The notes beneath the pieces were generated by a model. It did no database searches. It was given only the letters and a program-made list of their open reading frames with translations, and was not told where the DNA came from. DNA of 64,000 nt, from positions 1-64,000 of the forward strand of contig CAYYOV010000002.1 in assembly GCA_964473365.1 (NCBI GenBank), written 5' to 3'. Position numbers and translations under genes: made by a program. Positions 1-7,057 of the stretch are shown piece after piece; within the stretch, counting starts at the first letter, position 1, and every line of letters starts with the position of its first letter. This DNA is from 2-02-FULL-55-14 sp964473365. GTDB lineage: Bacteria; Bacteroidota; Ignavibacteria; UBA10030.

Positions 1-55
1 CTTCAGCGGCGAGCTTGAGGTCTTTGACTTTGAAAACGCCCTTCTTTTCGTCCAT
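1..55 (-). CDS. ahcY: adenosylhomocysteinase, N-terminal fragment cut by the window edge
   Basis: Only the first 18 codons are inside the window, starting at an ATG at 55 and reading off the left edge. The peptide (MDEKKGVFKVKDLKLAAE) resembles the start of S-adenosylhomocysteine hydrolases, in which a short charged lead is followed by a 'KV-D--LA--G' segment. The enzyme splits S-adenosylhomocysteine to adenosine and homocysteine, so it would recycle the by-product of reactions that use the SAM made by metK, which lies upstream on the same strand. The identification rests on a very short stretch plus context and is moderately sure. Confidence 0.55.
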   Translation of the reverse strand, partial: MDEKKGVFKVKDLKLAAE

Positions 56-103
56 TGGTAGTATGAGAATGTGAGATGTGAGTGGAAAGTCGTTGTCAGA
101 AAC

Positions 104-138
104 GGGTATCAGGCAAGAGGTAGGAGGTAATGGGACCT
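104..138 (+). repeat. degenerate G-rich heptad array downstream of the four-helix-bundle gene
   Basis: On the plus strand the bases fall into a seven-base register: GGGTATC (104-110), AGGCAAG (111-117), AGGTAGG (118-124), AGGTAAT (125-131), GGGACCT (132-138). Later bases (AGGGGCT, GGGCGTT) may continue the phase into the end of the gene. The first unit is identical to a unit of the array on the other side of the gene (593-587, minus strand). In both arrays the G-rich strand reads toward the gene, so the two form an imperfect inverted pair. Confidence 0.6.
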
Positions 139-544
139 AGGGGCTGGGCGTTTGTTTGTCACCGCCCGAAGCGTGTTCCGCCTTCTGCCGTTGAAGAAAC
201 CTGATATACCCGTTGATCAATCGTGCAACGGTTCGTGCTTCTGAAATGAGATCTTCGTGTTCCTTTGAGTCGATATACCCTTCATCGAGACAGATATTCA
301 GATCGTCGATCAGCTCCTCCAGCGACCCGCGAGCGATCCTGAAAAACCGGGTGGATTCTTGGTAATGGTATCGGCCATGTCCCTCGGCGATGTTGTTTGT
401 CATCGACCTCGCGGCATCCCGCGTTTGCGGACAAAGGTTGAATCGTTCTAGCACTGGTAGTCTCCTTGCGAGCGCGTACATCTTGACCCGCATTCGGCGC
501 GCGGCCTGATAGACTTCCAGCGTCTCCAACCCATGATTCTCCAT
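137..544 (-). CDS. four-helix-bundle protein (23S rRNA intervening-sequence protein family)
   Basis: The 135-residue product is almost wholly helical. It has the family signs: an early 'LETLEVYQAARRM' helix, 'NNIAEGHGR' near residue 60, and 'STRFFRIARGSLEEL' after it. Relatives are encoded inside 23S rRNA intervening sequences or stand alone, and are distantly related to the Avd accessory protein of diversity-generating retroelements; their job is unknown. I prefer the ATG at 544, which has a run of six G ending 5 bases before it, over a GTG at 577 that lies inside a repeat unit. The gene interrupts what would otherwise be a metK-ahcY pair and is flanked by heptad repeats on both sides, which suggests it arrived as a cassette. 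Confidence 0.85.
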   Translation of the reverse strand: MENHGLETLEVYQAARRMRVKMYALARRLPVLERFNLCPQTRDAARSMTNNIAEGHGRYHYQESTRFFRIARGSLEELIDDLNICLDEGYIDSKEHEDLISEARTVARLINGYIRFLQRQKAEHASGGDKQTPSP

Positions 545-565
545 CCAGTCCCCCCGAACTGTTGC

Positions 566-600
566 CCACTCCCTCACCCGCTACCCGATACCCGCTACCC
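566..600 (-). repeat. G-rich heptad array with a G-quadruplex motif
   Basis: Read on the minus strand from 600, the units are GGGTAGC, GGGTATC, GGGTAGC, GGGTGAG and the weaker GGAGTGG. The first four give four GGG runs separated by exactly four bases, which fits the usual G-quadruplex pattern (G3 with loops of 1-7). The array begins 5 bases after the metK stop codon and ends 21 bases before the preferred start of the four-helix-bundle gene. It would therefore lie in any metK read-through transcript. Confidence 0.75.
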
Positions 601-605
601 AATAA

Positions 606-1769
606 CTACCTAACCGCCTTCTTCAGCTCCTTCACCAGGTTCACCGCTTCCCACGTGAAATCCTTCTCCTCCCGTCCGAAGTGTCCGTACGCTGACGTCT
701 GGCGATAGATCGGCCGACGGAGGTTGAGTCGTTTGATGATGCCGCCGGGAGTCATGTCGGCCGGGCCGCCCTCGGAGGTCAGGTCCTTCAGAACGGAGTC
801 GAGCATGTGGTCAGGCATGATGCCCGTTCCGAATGTGTGCGCCATGATCGATACTGGTTCCTTGACCCCGATGGCGTATGCCACCTGGATCTGGCATTCG
901 CTCGCGAGGCCGGCGGCGACCACGTTCTTTGCCAAGTGTCGCGCCGCATACGCCGCACTTCGGTCCACCTTCGTCGGGTCCTTGCCAGAAAAGGCGCCGC
1001 CTCCGTGGGGAGCGCGTCCACCGTAGGTGTCGACGATGATCTTGCGGCCAGTCAGTCCGCTGTCACCGTGTGGACCGCCAATGACGAAGCGGCCGGTCGG
1101 GTTCACGAAGTACCGGGTCTTCTTGTCGAGCAATGCCTCGGGCACCACATGCTTGATGACGTGTTCGATGACGTCCTTCGAGATCCGTTTCTGCGAAGCC
1201 GCCTCATCATGCTGCGTCGACACGACGACCGTATGAATGCGCACCGGACGGCCGCGCTCATACTCGACGGTCACCTGCGATTTGGCGTCGGGCCGCAAAT
1301 ACGGCATGTCCTTGGGATGGTGCTTGCGGATGGTCGCGAGGCGTTTGACGATTCGATGCGCGAGCATGATCGGAAGGGGCATGAGCTCCTTCGTTTCCCG
1401 GCAAGCGTATCCGAACATCATCCCCTGATCCCCGGCCCCACCGGTGTCAACGCCCATGGCGATGTCACCTGACTGCTGGTGGATGGAGGAGAGGACGGAG
1501 CACGAATCGGCGTCGAATCCGACGCCCGCTTCGGTGTAGCCGATGTCCTTAATGACGTCACGGACGATCTTCTGCACGTCTACGTAGTGCTTGCGGGTCG
1601 TGATCTCGCCGCCGACGAGCGCCAGTCCGGTCGTGACAAACGTCTCGCACGCCACGCGGGCGGTCGGCTCGACCGAATAGATGTCATCAAGGACGGCATC
1701 GGAGATCTGGTCGCAGACCTTGTCAGGATGGCCTTCGGAGACCGATTCGGAGGTGAACAAGTAGCGCAT
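606..1769 (-). CDS. metK: S-adenosylmethionine synthetase
   Basis: The 387-residue protein makes SAM from methionine and ATP in the cytoplasm. It carries the family signatures in order: 'GHPDKVCDQISDA' near residue 14, 'GAGDQGMMFGYA' near 110, and the glycine-rich phosphate-binding 'GGGAFSGKDPTKVDRS' near 255. Length and start (MRYLFTSESVSEGHPD) are normal for the family. It follows the nucleotidyltransferase gene by 24 bases, so both probably share the promoter at 2800-2828. ahcY lies downstream on the same strand, giving a methyl-cycle pair split by the four-helix-bundle insert. Confidence 0.98.
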   Translation of the reverse strand: MRYLFTSESVSEGHPDKVCDQISDAVLDDIYSVEPTARVACETFVTTGLALVGGEITTRKHYVDVQKIVRDVIKDIGYTEAGVGFDADSCSVLSSIHQQSGDIAMGVDTGGAGDQGMMFGYACRETKELMPLPIMLAHRIVKRLATIRKHHPKDMPYLRPDAKSQVTVEYERGRPVRIHTVVVSTQHDEAASQKRISKDVIEHVIKHVVPEALLDKKTRYFVNPTGRFVIGGPHGDSGLTGRKIIVDTYGGRAPHGGGAFSGKDPTKVDRSAAYAARHLAKNVVAAGLASECQIQVAYAIGVKEPVSIMAHTFGTGIMPDHMLDSVLKDLTSEGGPADMTPGGIIKRLNLRRPIYRQTSAYGHFGREEKDFTWEAVNLVKELKKAVR

Positions 1770-1793
1770 GCCAATAGCTCGGTTGTGGGATGG

Positions 1794-2768
1794 TCAGGAA
1801 AACAGCAATTCGGATGAGTCGCCGATGTTGATCTGCTTGAAATTGCCGCGCACGTGGGCGTTGCTGCCTACGATCGAATCGCGCAGGAGGGCATCCTGGA
1901 GTTCGGCGCCTTCGGAAATGATCGAGTTGATGACGACGGAGTTCTCGACGACGGCACCCGCTGCCACCGTCGTGTTCGGGCCGATGATGGAATTCTCCAC
2001 CCGGGCCTGCGGTGAAATGAACACGGGTGGCCGGATGACGACGCCTGGGCGCGGAGTGGGATCGGGATACGTGCTGAGGAGGTGCTGGTTCGTCGACAAC
2101 AGTGTTTCGGGCTTGCCGCAGTCATACCAGCCTTCGACGTCGAAGGGCTGCATCCGCTCGCCCCGCTCGATCATCATCTGGAGTGCGTCGGTCAGCTGAA
2201 ATTCGCCCTTCGTACGGGCGTTGGCTTTGATCATTTCTTTCAGACAGTCGACAAGAACCTGGGGCTGGTGTATATAATAGAGGCCGACCACAGCCAGATT
2301 GCTCTTTGGCTGCTCCGGCTTCTCAACGAGACGGGTGATGTATCCATGGTCGGTCTCGGCGACCCCAAACCGGCGTGGGTCTTCAACGCGTTTCACTCCC
2401 AGCTTTGTCCCTTCGCCGGTCATCATCGCGGCAAGGTCCACGTCGAAGATCGTGTCGCCGAGTATGATCAAAATGGGGCTTCGGGAGATCGTATGCCGTG
2501 AGAGGTAGATGGCGTGGCCCAAGCCCAGGCGCTCTTCCTGCTCGACAAAATCCACTTTGATGGAATAGTGTTGGAGCACGTACTCCTTGATCATCTCCCC
2601 GAGATACCCGATGACGATGGTCGCCTCGGTCACGCCGGCCTCGATCACCTTGTCGAGGATATGACCGATGATCGGCTTGCCCGCCACATTTAGGAGGACC
2701 TTGGGGACCGTATACGTATGTGGCCGCAGCCGGCTTCCCACTCCCGCAACAGGTATGATCGCACGCAT
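1794..2768 (-). CDS. sugar-phosphate nucleotidyltransferase with left-handed beta-helix tail
   Basis: The 324-residue protein begins with the nucleotide-binding signature 'PVAGVGSRLRPHTYTVPK', has a metal-binding 'LGDTIFDVD' near residue 105, and ends in hexapeptide repeats (about 240-320, 'PPVFISPQARVENSIIG') that form a left-handed beta helix. This is the plan of glucose-1-phosphate thymidylyl- or uridylyltransferases, which join a nucleotide to a sugar 1-phosphate for cell-surface sugars. The exact sugar and nucleotide cannot be read. The frame is open much further upstream, but homology begins at the ATG at 2768, which sits about 25 bases below a good minus-strand promoter. It is probably the first gene of the metK operon. 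Confidence 0.88.
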   Translation of the reverse strand: MRAIIPVAGVGSRLRPHTYTVPKVLLNVAGKPIIGHILDKVIEAGVTEATIVIGYLGEMIKEYVLQHYSIKVDFVEQEERLGLGHAIYLSRHTISRSPILIILGDTIFDVDLAAMMTGEGTKLGVKRVEDPRRFGVAETDHGYITRLVEKPEQPKSNLAVVGLYYIHQPQVLVDCLKEMIKANARTKGEFQLTDALQMMIERGERMQPFDVEGWYDCGKPETLLSTNQHLLSTYPDPTPRPGVVIRPPVFISPQARVENSIIGPNTTVAAGAVVENSVVINSIISEGAELQDALLRDSIVGSNAHVRGNFKQINIGDSSELLFS

Positions 2769-2799
2769 AGGAGTCCGCGTCAGAGTTTGTAAGACAATA

Positions 2800-2828
2800 A
2801 AAATACGAAACATGATGACCACATACAA
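2800..2828 (-). promoter_or_regulatory. sigma70-like promoter for nucleotidyltransferase-metK
   Basis: On the minus strand TTGTAT (2828-2823) is followed after exactly 17 bases by TATTTT (2805-2800). Transcription would begin near 2793, leaving a leader of about 25 bases before the start codon at 2768. The stretch is AT-rich against a GC-rich background. Confidence 0.5.
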
Positions 2829-2865
2829 CGCGAAGCGACGGAGCATGCAGCTCGCCCCCCATTCC

Positions 2866-2894
2866 TTGCAACTCCCGGGAGGGATGTGTATTAT
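2866..2894 (+). promoter_or_regulatory. sigma70-like promoter for the isoprenoid-PTS operon
   Basis: TTGCAA (2866-2871), 17 bases, then TATTAT (2889-2894). Transcription would begin near 2901, which fits a translation start at 2917 and rules out the in-frame ATG codons at 2884 and 2893. It is divergent from the metK promoter in the same gap. Confidence 0.5.
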
Positions 2895-2916
2895 GACGTA
2901 CTTTTCTCGCCTGACC

Positions 2917-3960
2917 ATGCCTTCACCGCGGACATCCTCCCGAAAACAACAACACGTCGAGATCGTCCTCGCTAAGGACGTGGGTTTTCGCGCCAAGTCA
3001 TCGGGATTCGAACGCTGGGACCTGGTCCACGTGGCATTGCCAGAGCTTGACCTGGCGGAAGTAGATCCCTCAACGACCTTCCTGGACAAGCCACTCCGCA
3101 TGCCGCTCCTCGTGACGGGGATGACGGGAGGGTACGCTGGGGCTGAACGGATCAATCGAGCGCTCGCGTCGGTCTGTGCTTCCCGAGGACTGGCCATGGG
3201 CGTGGGTAGCCAGCGGCAGGCCATCGAAGATGCCCGATTCCGTCGGACGTACAGCGTTGTCCGCGAGGAGGCCCCGTCGATTCCGGTGATCGGCAATATC
3301 GGGGCCGCCGAGGTTGCGCATCTCCAGGATGCCGGAGCGCTGAAGCGGATGGTGGAACTTGTCCGCGCGGATGCGCTTGCGGTCCATCTGAACCCGCTCC
3401 AAGAGTTCCTTCAGCCGGAGGGGACGCCAACGTTTGCCGGGGTGCTGAACGGGATCGAACGGCTCGTGAAGGATCTTGGTGTACCGGTGATCGTCAAAGA
3501 GATCGGCTGCGGCATATCCGCGGGGGTCTTGCGACGGTTGCTCGATGTCGGAGTGCGCATCGTTGACGTGGCCGGAGCTGGAGGCACAAGTTGGGCCGGC
3601 GTGGAAGTGCTCCGACGCAAAGAGCAGTTGCGCGATCCGCTGGCCGTATTCTGGGACTGGGGGATCCCGACTGCCGATGCTGTTCGCCAGTGTGCCGCAC
3701 TGCGGTCCGGACAACAGACCTTTACGCTCATCGCCTCCGGCGGAATTCAGCATGGTCTGGACATGGCCAAGGCGATCGTTCTCGGAGCGGATATGGTTGG
3801 TGCAGCCCGACCGTTCCTTCAGGCACTTCGGAAAACCGGGACGGCAGGTTTGGAGCGGTACATCGACGGCTGGGAGCGGCAATTCCGGGGGGCGATGTTC
3901 CTGACGGGCTCGCGTACACTTGACGATCTTCGCCGTCAAACCCTCATGCTTCGCACCTGA
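2917..3960 (+). CDS. fni: isopentenyl-diphosphate delta-isomerase, type 2
   Basis: The 347-residue flavoprotein interconverts isopentenyl and dimethylallyl diphosphate using FMN. Visible signatures are the N-terminal 'RKQQHVEIVL' and 'SGFERW', 'MTGG' and 'GSQR' for FMN and substrate contact, 'HLNPLQE', 'KEIGCGIS', 'GTSWAGVE' and 'SGGIQHGLDMAKAI'. I chose the ATG at 2917 because homologues begin just before the RK--H motif and because the promoter's -10 box covers the ATG at 2893. A Shine-Dalgarno-like GGGAGGG at 2877-2883 would suit 2893, so that start stays possible. The polyprenyl synthase that uses its product is 30 bases downstream. Confidence 0.95.
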   Translation: MPSPRTSSRKQQHVEIVLAKDVGFRAKSSGFERWDLVHVALPELDLAEVDPSTTFLDKPLRMPLLVTGMTGGYAGAERINRALASVCASRGLAMGVGSQRQAIEDARFRRTYSVVREEAPSIPVIGNIGAAEVAHLQDAGALKRMVELVRADALAVHLNPLQEFLQPEGTPTFAGVLNGIERLVKDLGVPVIVKEIGCGISAGVLRRLLDVGVRIVDVAGAGGTSWAGVEVLRRKEQLRDPLAVFWDWGIPTADAVRQCAALRSGQQTFTLIASGGIQHGLDMAKAIVLGADMVGAARPFLQALRKTGTAGLERYIDGWERQFRGAMFLTGSRTLDDLRRQTLMLRT

Positions 3961-3990
3961 ACCGATCATCTTCGCGACGATCCAGATCTT

Positions 3991-4983
3991 ATGGCGAGGG
4001 CTCAACATGCGTTCGTCCGCCGATATGCGGCCTACCGTCGCCGCGTCGAACGCTATCTCCGTTCGCTCGTCCGTACGCCGGCGCCGGCCACGTTGTACGA
4101 CCCAGCCCGCTATGTGCTCGACGGAGGCGGAAAACGTGTGCGGTCGGTGCTCTTGCTGGCAGCGTGCCGAGGTGTGGGCGGTTCGACGAGCGACGCGCTT
4201 CCGGCCAGCGCAGCGATCGAGGTCCTCCATAATTTCACGCTCGTTCATGATGACATCATGGACCATGCAGCGACGCGCCGCGGCCGACCGACCGTCCATC
4301 GGCGATGGGACGAGAACGTCGCCATTCTCGCAGGCGATGCCATGGTCGCTCTGGCCTATGAGGCGTTGACGCGGACCCCGGGCCTCCGCGTCCGTGAGGC
4401 GGTGCGGCTCTTCACAGAAGGGTTGCTCGTGGTGTGCGAGGGTCAGGCCTATGACAAAGAATTCGAGATCCGGCGCAAGGTGTCGATTCGCGAGTATCTG
4501 CGGATGATCGACCGGAAGACCGGCCGGCTCATCGCTGTGGCGGCAGAGCTTGGCGGAATCATCGGTGGCGCCACCGCTACGCAGCGTCGGGCCCTTCGCA
4601 TGTACGGTTCACTCGTCGGGCGGGCCTTCCAGATCCAGGACGATCTGCTGGATATTATGGCCGACGAGGCCGAGTTTGGAAAGCGGATCGGCGGTGATCT
4701 GGTCGAAGGGAAGAAGACCTACTTGCTGCTCCGGGCCCTGGAGCGCGCTCGCGGTGCAGACCGCAAGCAGTTGCTTCGTGTAGTCAACCGGAAACGCGTG
4801 GCGTTCAGCGAGGCGTCCACATTCCGCGACATCTACCGGCGGACTGGCGTGGTCGACGACGCTCGCCGCCGTATCGACCGTGACATTCGCACAGCGCAGC
4901 GTGCGCTGACGGCGCTCCCCTCGTCCCCTGACAGGGAGATGCTTGTGTGGTTCGCCGATCTCATTCGTGTTCGGACCTTTTGA
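3991..4983 (+). CDS. polyprenyl diphosphate synthase (trans type)
   Basis: The 330-residue enzyme condenses isopentenyl diphosphate with allylic diphosphates. It has both aspartate-rich metal sites: 'LVHDDIMDHAATRRGRPTVH' near residue 85 and 'FQIQDDLLDI' near 215, plus the 'GGKRVR' substrate motif near residue 45. Chain length (geranyl-, farnesyl-, octaprenyl-) cannot be settled by eye. It follows the type 2 isomerase directly and ends 2 bases before ptsH, so the isoprenoid and PTS genes look like one operon. Confidence 0.93.
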   Translation: MARAQHAFVRRYAAYRRRVERYLRSLVRTPAPATLYDPARYVLDGGGKRVRSVLLLAACRGVGGSTSDALPASAAIEVLHNFTLVHDDIMDHAATRRGRPTVHRRWDENVAILAGDAMVALAYEALTRTPGLRVREAVRLFTEGLLVVCEGQAYDKEFEIRRKVSIREYLRMIDRKTGRLIAVAAELGGIIGGATATQRRALRMYGSLVGRAFQIQDDLLDIMADEAEFGKRIGGDLVEGKKTYLLLRALERARGADRKQLLRVVNRKRVAFSEASTFRDIYRRTGVVDDARRRIDRDIRTAQRALTALPSSPDREMLVWFADLIRVRTF

Positions 4984-4985
4984 CG

Positions 4986-5258
4986 ATGATCGAACGCGAC
5001 GTGATCATTCGAAATCGAGCCGGCCTTCACACGCGGCCGGCAGCCGCGCTCGTGAAACTTGCCGCGAAGTTCCGGGCCGAATTCCTGATCGAAAAGGACG
5101 GCCTTGAGATCAACGGCAAGAGTATCATCGGCGTGATGACGCTTGCTGCCGAGCAGGGATCATCGCTCAAACTTCGATTCGTCGGCGAAGACGAAGAAGC
5201 GATGGCCGCTTCGATCGTCGAACTGTTCGACCGCGGCTTTGATGAGGCCCTGAACTGA
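4986..5258 (+). CDS. ptsH: phosphocarrier protein HPr
   Basis: This 90-residue protein receives phosphate from enzyme I on His15 in 'NRAGLHTRPAAAL' and passes it on. A serine in 'NGKSIIGVMTLAA' occupies the place of the regulatory Ser46, so control by an HPr kinase is possible, though no such kinase is in the window. The start at 4986 puts His15 at its standard number. The ptsI start follows 3 bases after the stop. No sugar-specific enzyme II gene is nearby, so the pair may serve regulation rather than sugar uptake. Confidence 0.95.
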   Translation: MIERDVIIRNRAGLHTRPAAALVKLAAKFRAEFLIEKDGLEINGKSIIGVMTLAAEQGSSLKLRFVGEDEEAMAASIVELFDRGFDEALN

Positions 5259-5260
5259 TT

Positions 5261-7057
5261 ATGTTGACACCTTCCACCCCGAGCGAGATCGTCCTCAAAG
5301 GCATCCCTGCTGCCCCGGGCATCGCCATCGGGTCGGCCTATCATTTCCGTCGAACGGAGCAGAACGTCGAAGAACGGCGTATCGCCCCGGCCGATGTGGA
5401 CGCGGAACTTCTCCGTCTTGAAGGAGCTATCGAGCGTTCGAAGAAAGAGCTGGCCAAGATCCTCGCCTTCGCAGAACAGAAGCTCGGTCCTTCGCAGGCG
5501 AAGATCTTCGAGGCGCAGCTCCTCATTCTCGAAGATGTGGTCCTGTTCGAGTCTGTGTTCAAACGTGTGCGATACGAACGGAAGAATGCCGAGTTCCTCG
5601 TTCACGAGGAGATGGAAAAATACCATCGCCTCATGGCCAACGCGCGCGACGAATACACGCGCGAACGCGCCATGGACCTCGAAGAGGTGCGGAATCGACT
5701 CGTGCGAAACTTGCAGGAACAGAAGCTCGTTTCGCGGCTCGAAGGTGCACAGGTGATCGTGGCCCATCAGCTGGGGGCTGCCGATACGATGATCCTCAGC
5801 CGGAATAACGTCCTGGCGTACATCACCGAGATGGGCGGCGCCACATCACATATGGCGTTGCTCGCCCGGGCGTTGCAGATCCCGACCGTCGTGGGTGTGC
5901 ATGATCTGTTGCAGCATATCAGGCACGGCGGCCAGGTGATCGTGGATGGCTTCCGCGGTGAAGTGATCATCCACCCGATGCCGGAGACGATCGAGAGATG
6001 CCGGCGGCGTCAAGCCGAGATGACGCAGTTCGAGCAGACGCTGGCCGCCCTGCATGACCTCCCGGCTGAAACGCTCGACGGCCATCGTGTCACGCTTGCC
6101 GCGAACGTCGAATTGTCCGAAGAGCTTCCGTTCATACACCGTCAGGGGGCCGAAGGGATCGGCCTCTACCGTACGGAGACCTTGTTGATCGGCAAAGAGG
6201 TCTTTCCGACAGAGGACCAGCAGTTTCGCCAGTACGACCTGATCGCCGGTTCAATGGCGCCAAAACAGGTGATCATCCGAACCTTCGATATCGGAGGCGA
6301 CAAGCTGATGTCGCAACAGACCGAGGAGCAGAACCCGTTCCTCGGCTGGCGCGGGATCCGCATCATGCTCGACAAGCCACAGGTGTTCCTCGACCAGCTC
6401 CGGGCGATCCTTCGCGCCAGCGCGCGAGGGAACGTCGCGATCATGTTCCCCATGGTGTCGAACATCAAAGAGGTCCGTCTCGCCAAACAGCTGCTCCAAC
6501 AGGCCAAAGATGAGCTTCGCGATCGCGGCGTGGCCTTCGACGAATCGATCCCGATCGGGGTGATGGTCGAGGTGCCGGCCGCCGCCATCATCGCGGAGGA
6601 TCTGGCGCGCGAGGTGACGTTCCTGAGCATCGGAACGAATGACCTCATTCAATACCTGCTGGCGGTCGATCGTGGCAACGAGATCGTGTCGGAATTGTAC
6701 CAGGAATTCCATCCTGCCGTGGTTCGGTTCCTGCGCCGCATCATCGAGCGAGGAAAGAACGGCGGGGCCTGGGTCGGCATGTGCGGGGAGATGGCCGGCG
6801 ACCCGCTCGCTACCATCCTGCTGCTGGGCCTGGGGCTGGACGAGTTCAGCGTCGCTCCGACGATCCTGCCGGAGATCAAGAAGATCATCCGCTCCGTACG
6901 GCTCACCGAAGCGAAACAGCTTGCCGAACGGGTGCTGACGCTCGACACGGAGGACGCCATTCGAGCGGCTGTGGCAGACGTGATGCGAAAACAATTCCCC
7001 GAGATCCCTATCAATTTCCCGACGACCACGAGGCACGATCATGATGACCCTCAATGA
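5261..7057 (+). CDS. ptsI: phosphoenolpyruvate-protein phosphotransferase (PTS enzyme I)
   Basis: The 598-residue enzyme takes phosphate from phosphoenolpyruvate and hands it to HPr. His197 in 'GGATSHMALLARA' is the phosphorylated residue. The C-terminal PEP-binding barrel shows 'EGIGLYRTETLLI', 'MVEVPAAA', 'SIGTNDLIQYLLAVDR' and 'VGMCGEMAGDPLA'. Length is normal for enzyme I, so the domains appear complete. Its last 17 bases overlap the isomerase gene in another frame, which suggests linked translation. Confidence 0.97.
   Translation: MLTPSTPSEIVLKGIPAAPGIAIGSAYHFRRTEQNVEERRIAPADVDAELLRLEGAIERSKKELAKILAFAEQKLGPSQAKIFEAQLLILEDVVLFESVFKRVRYERKNAEFLVHEEMEKYHRLMANARDEYTRERAMDLEEVRNRLVRNLQEQKLVSRLEGAQVIVAHQLGAADTMILSRNNVLAYITEMGGATSHMALLARALQIPTVVGVHDLLQHIRHGGQVIVDGFRGEVIIHPMPETIERCRRRQAEMTQFEQTLAALHDLPAETLDGHRVTLAANVELSEELPFIHRQGAEGIGLYRTETLLIGKEVFPTEDQQFRQYDLIAGSMAPKQVIIRTFDIGGDKLMSQQTEEQNPFLGWRGIRIMLDKPQVFLDQLRAILRASARGNVAIMFPMVSNIKEVRLAKQLLQQAKDELRDRGVAFDESIPIGVMVEVPAAAIIAEDLAREVTFLSIGTNDLIQYLLAVDRGNEIVSELYQEFHPAVVRFLRRIIERGKNGGAWVGMCGEMAGDPLATILLLGLGLDEFSVAPTILPEIKKIIRSVRLTEAKQLAERVLTLDTEDAIRAAVADVMRKQFPEIPINFPTTTRHDHDDPQ

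Noticed and set aside
2769..3296. Long N-terminal extension of the nucleotidyltransferase frame
   Set aside because: It runs across the divergent fni gene and both promoters; family homology starts at 2768.
3070..4299. A 409-codon open frame on the minus strand opposite the isomerase and prenyl synthase genes
   Set aside because: It lies opposite two clearly conserved genes and has no protein-family features; long antisense frames are common in GC-rich DNA.
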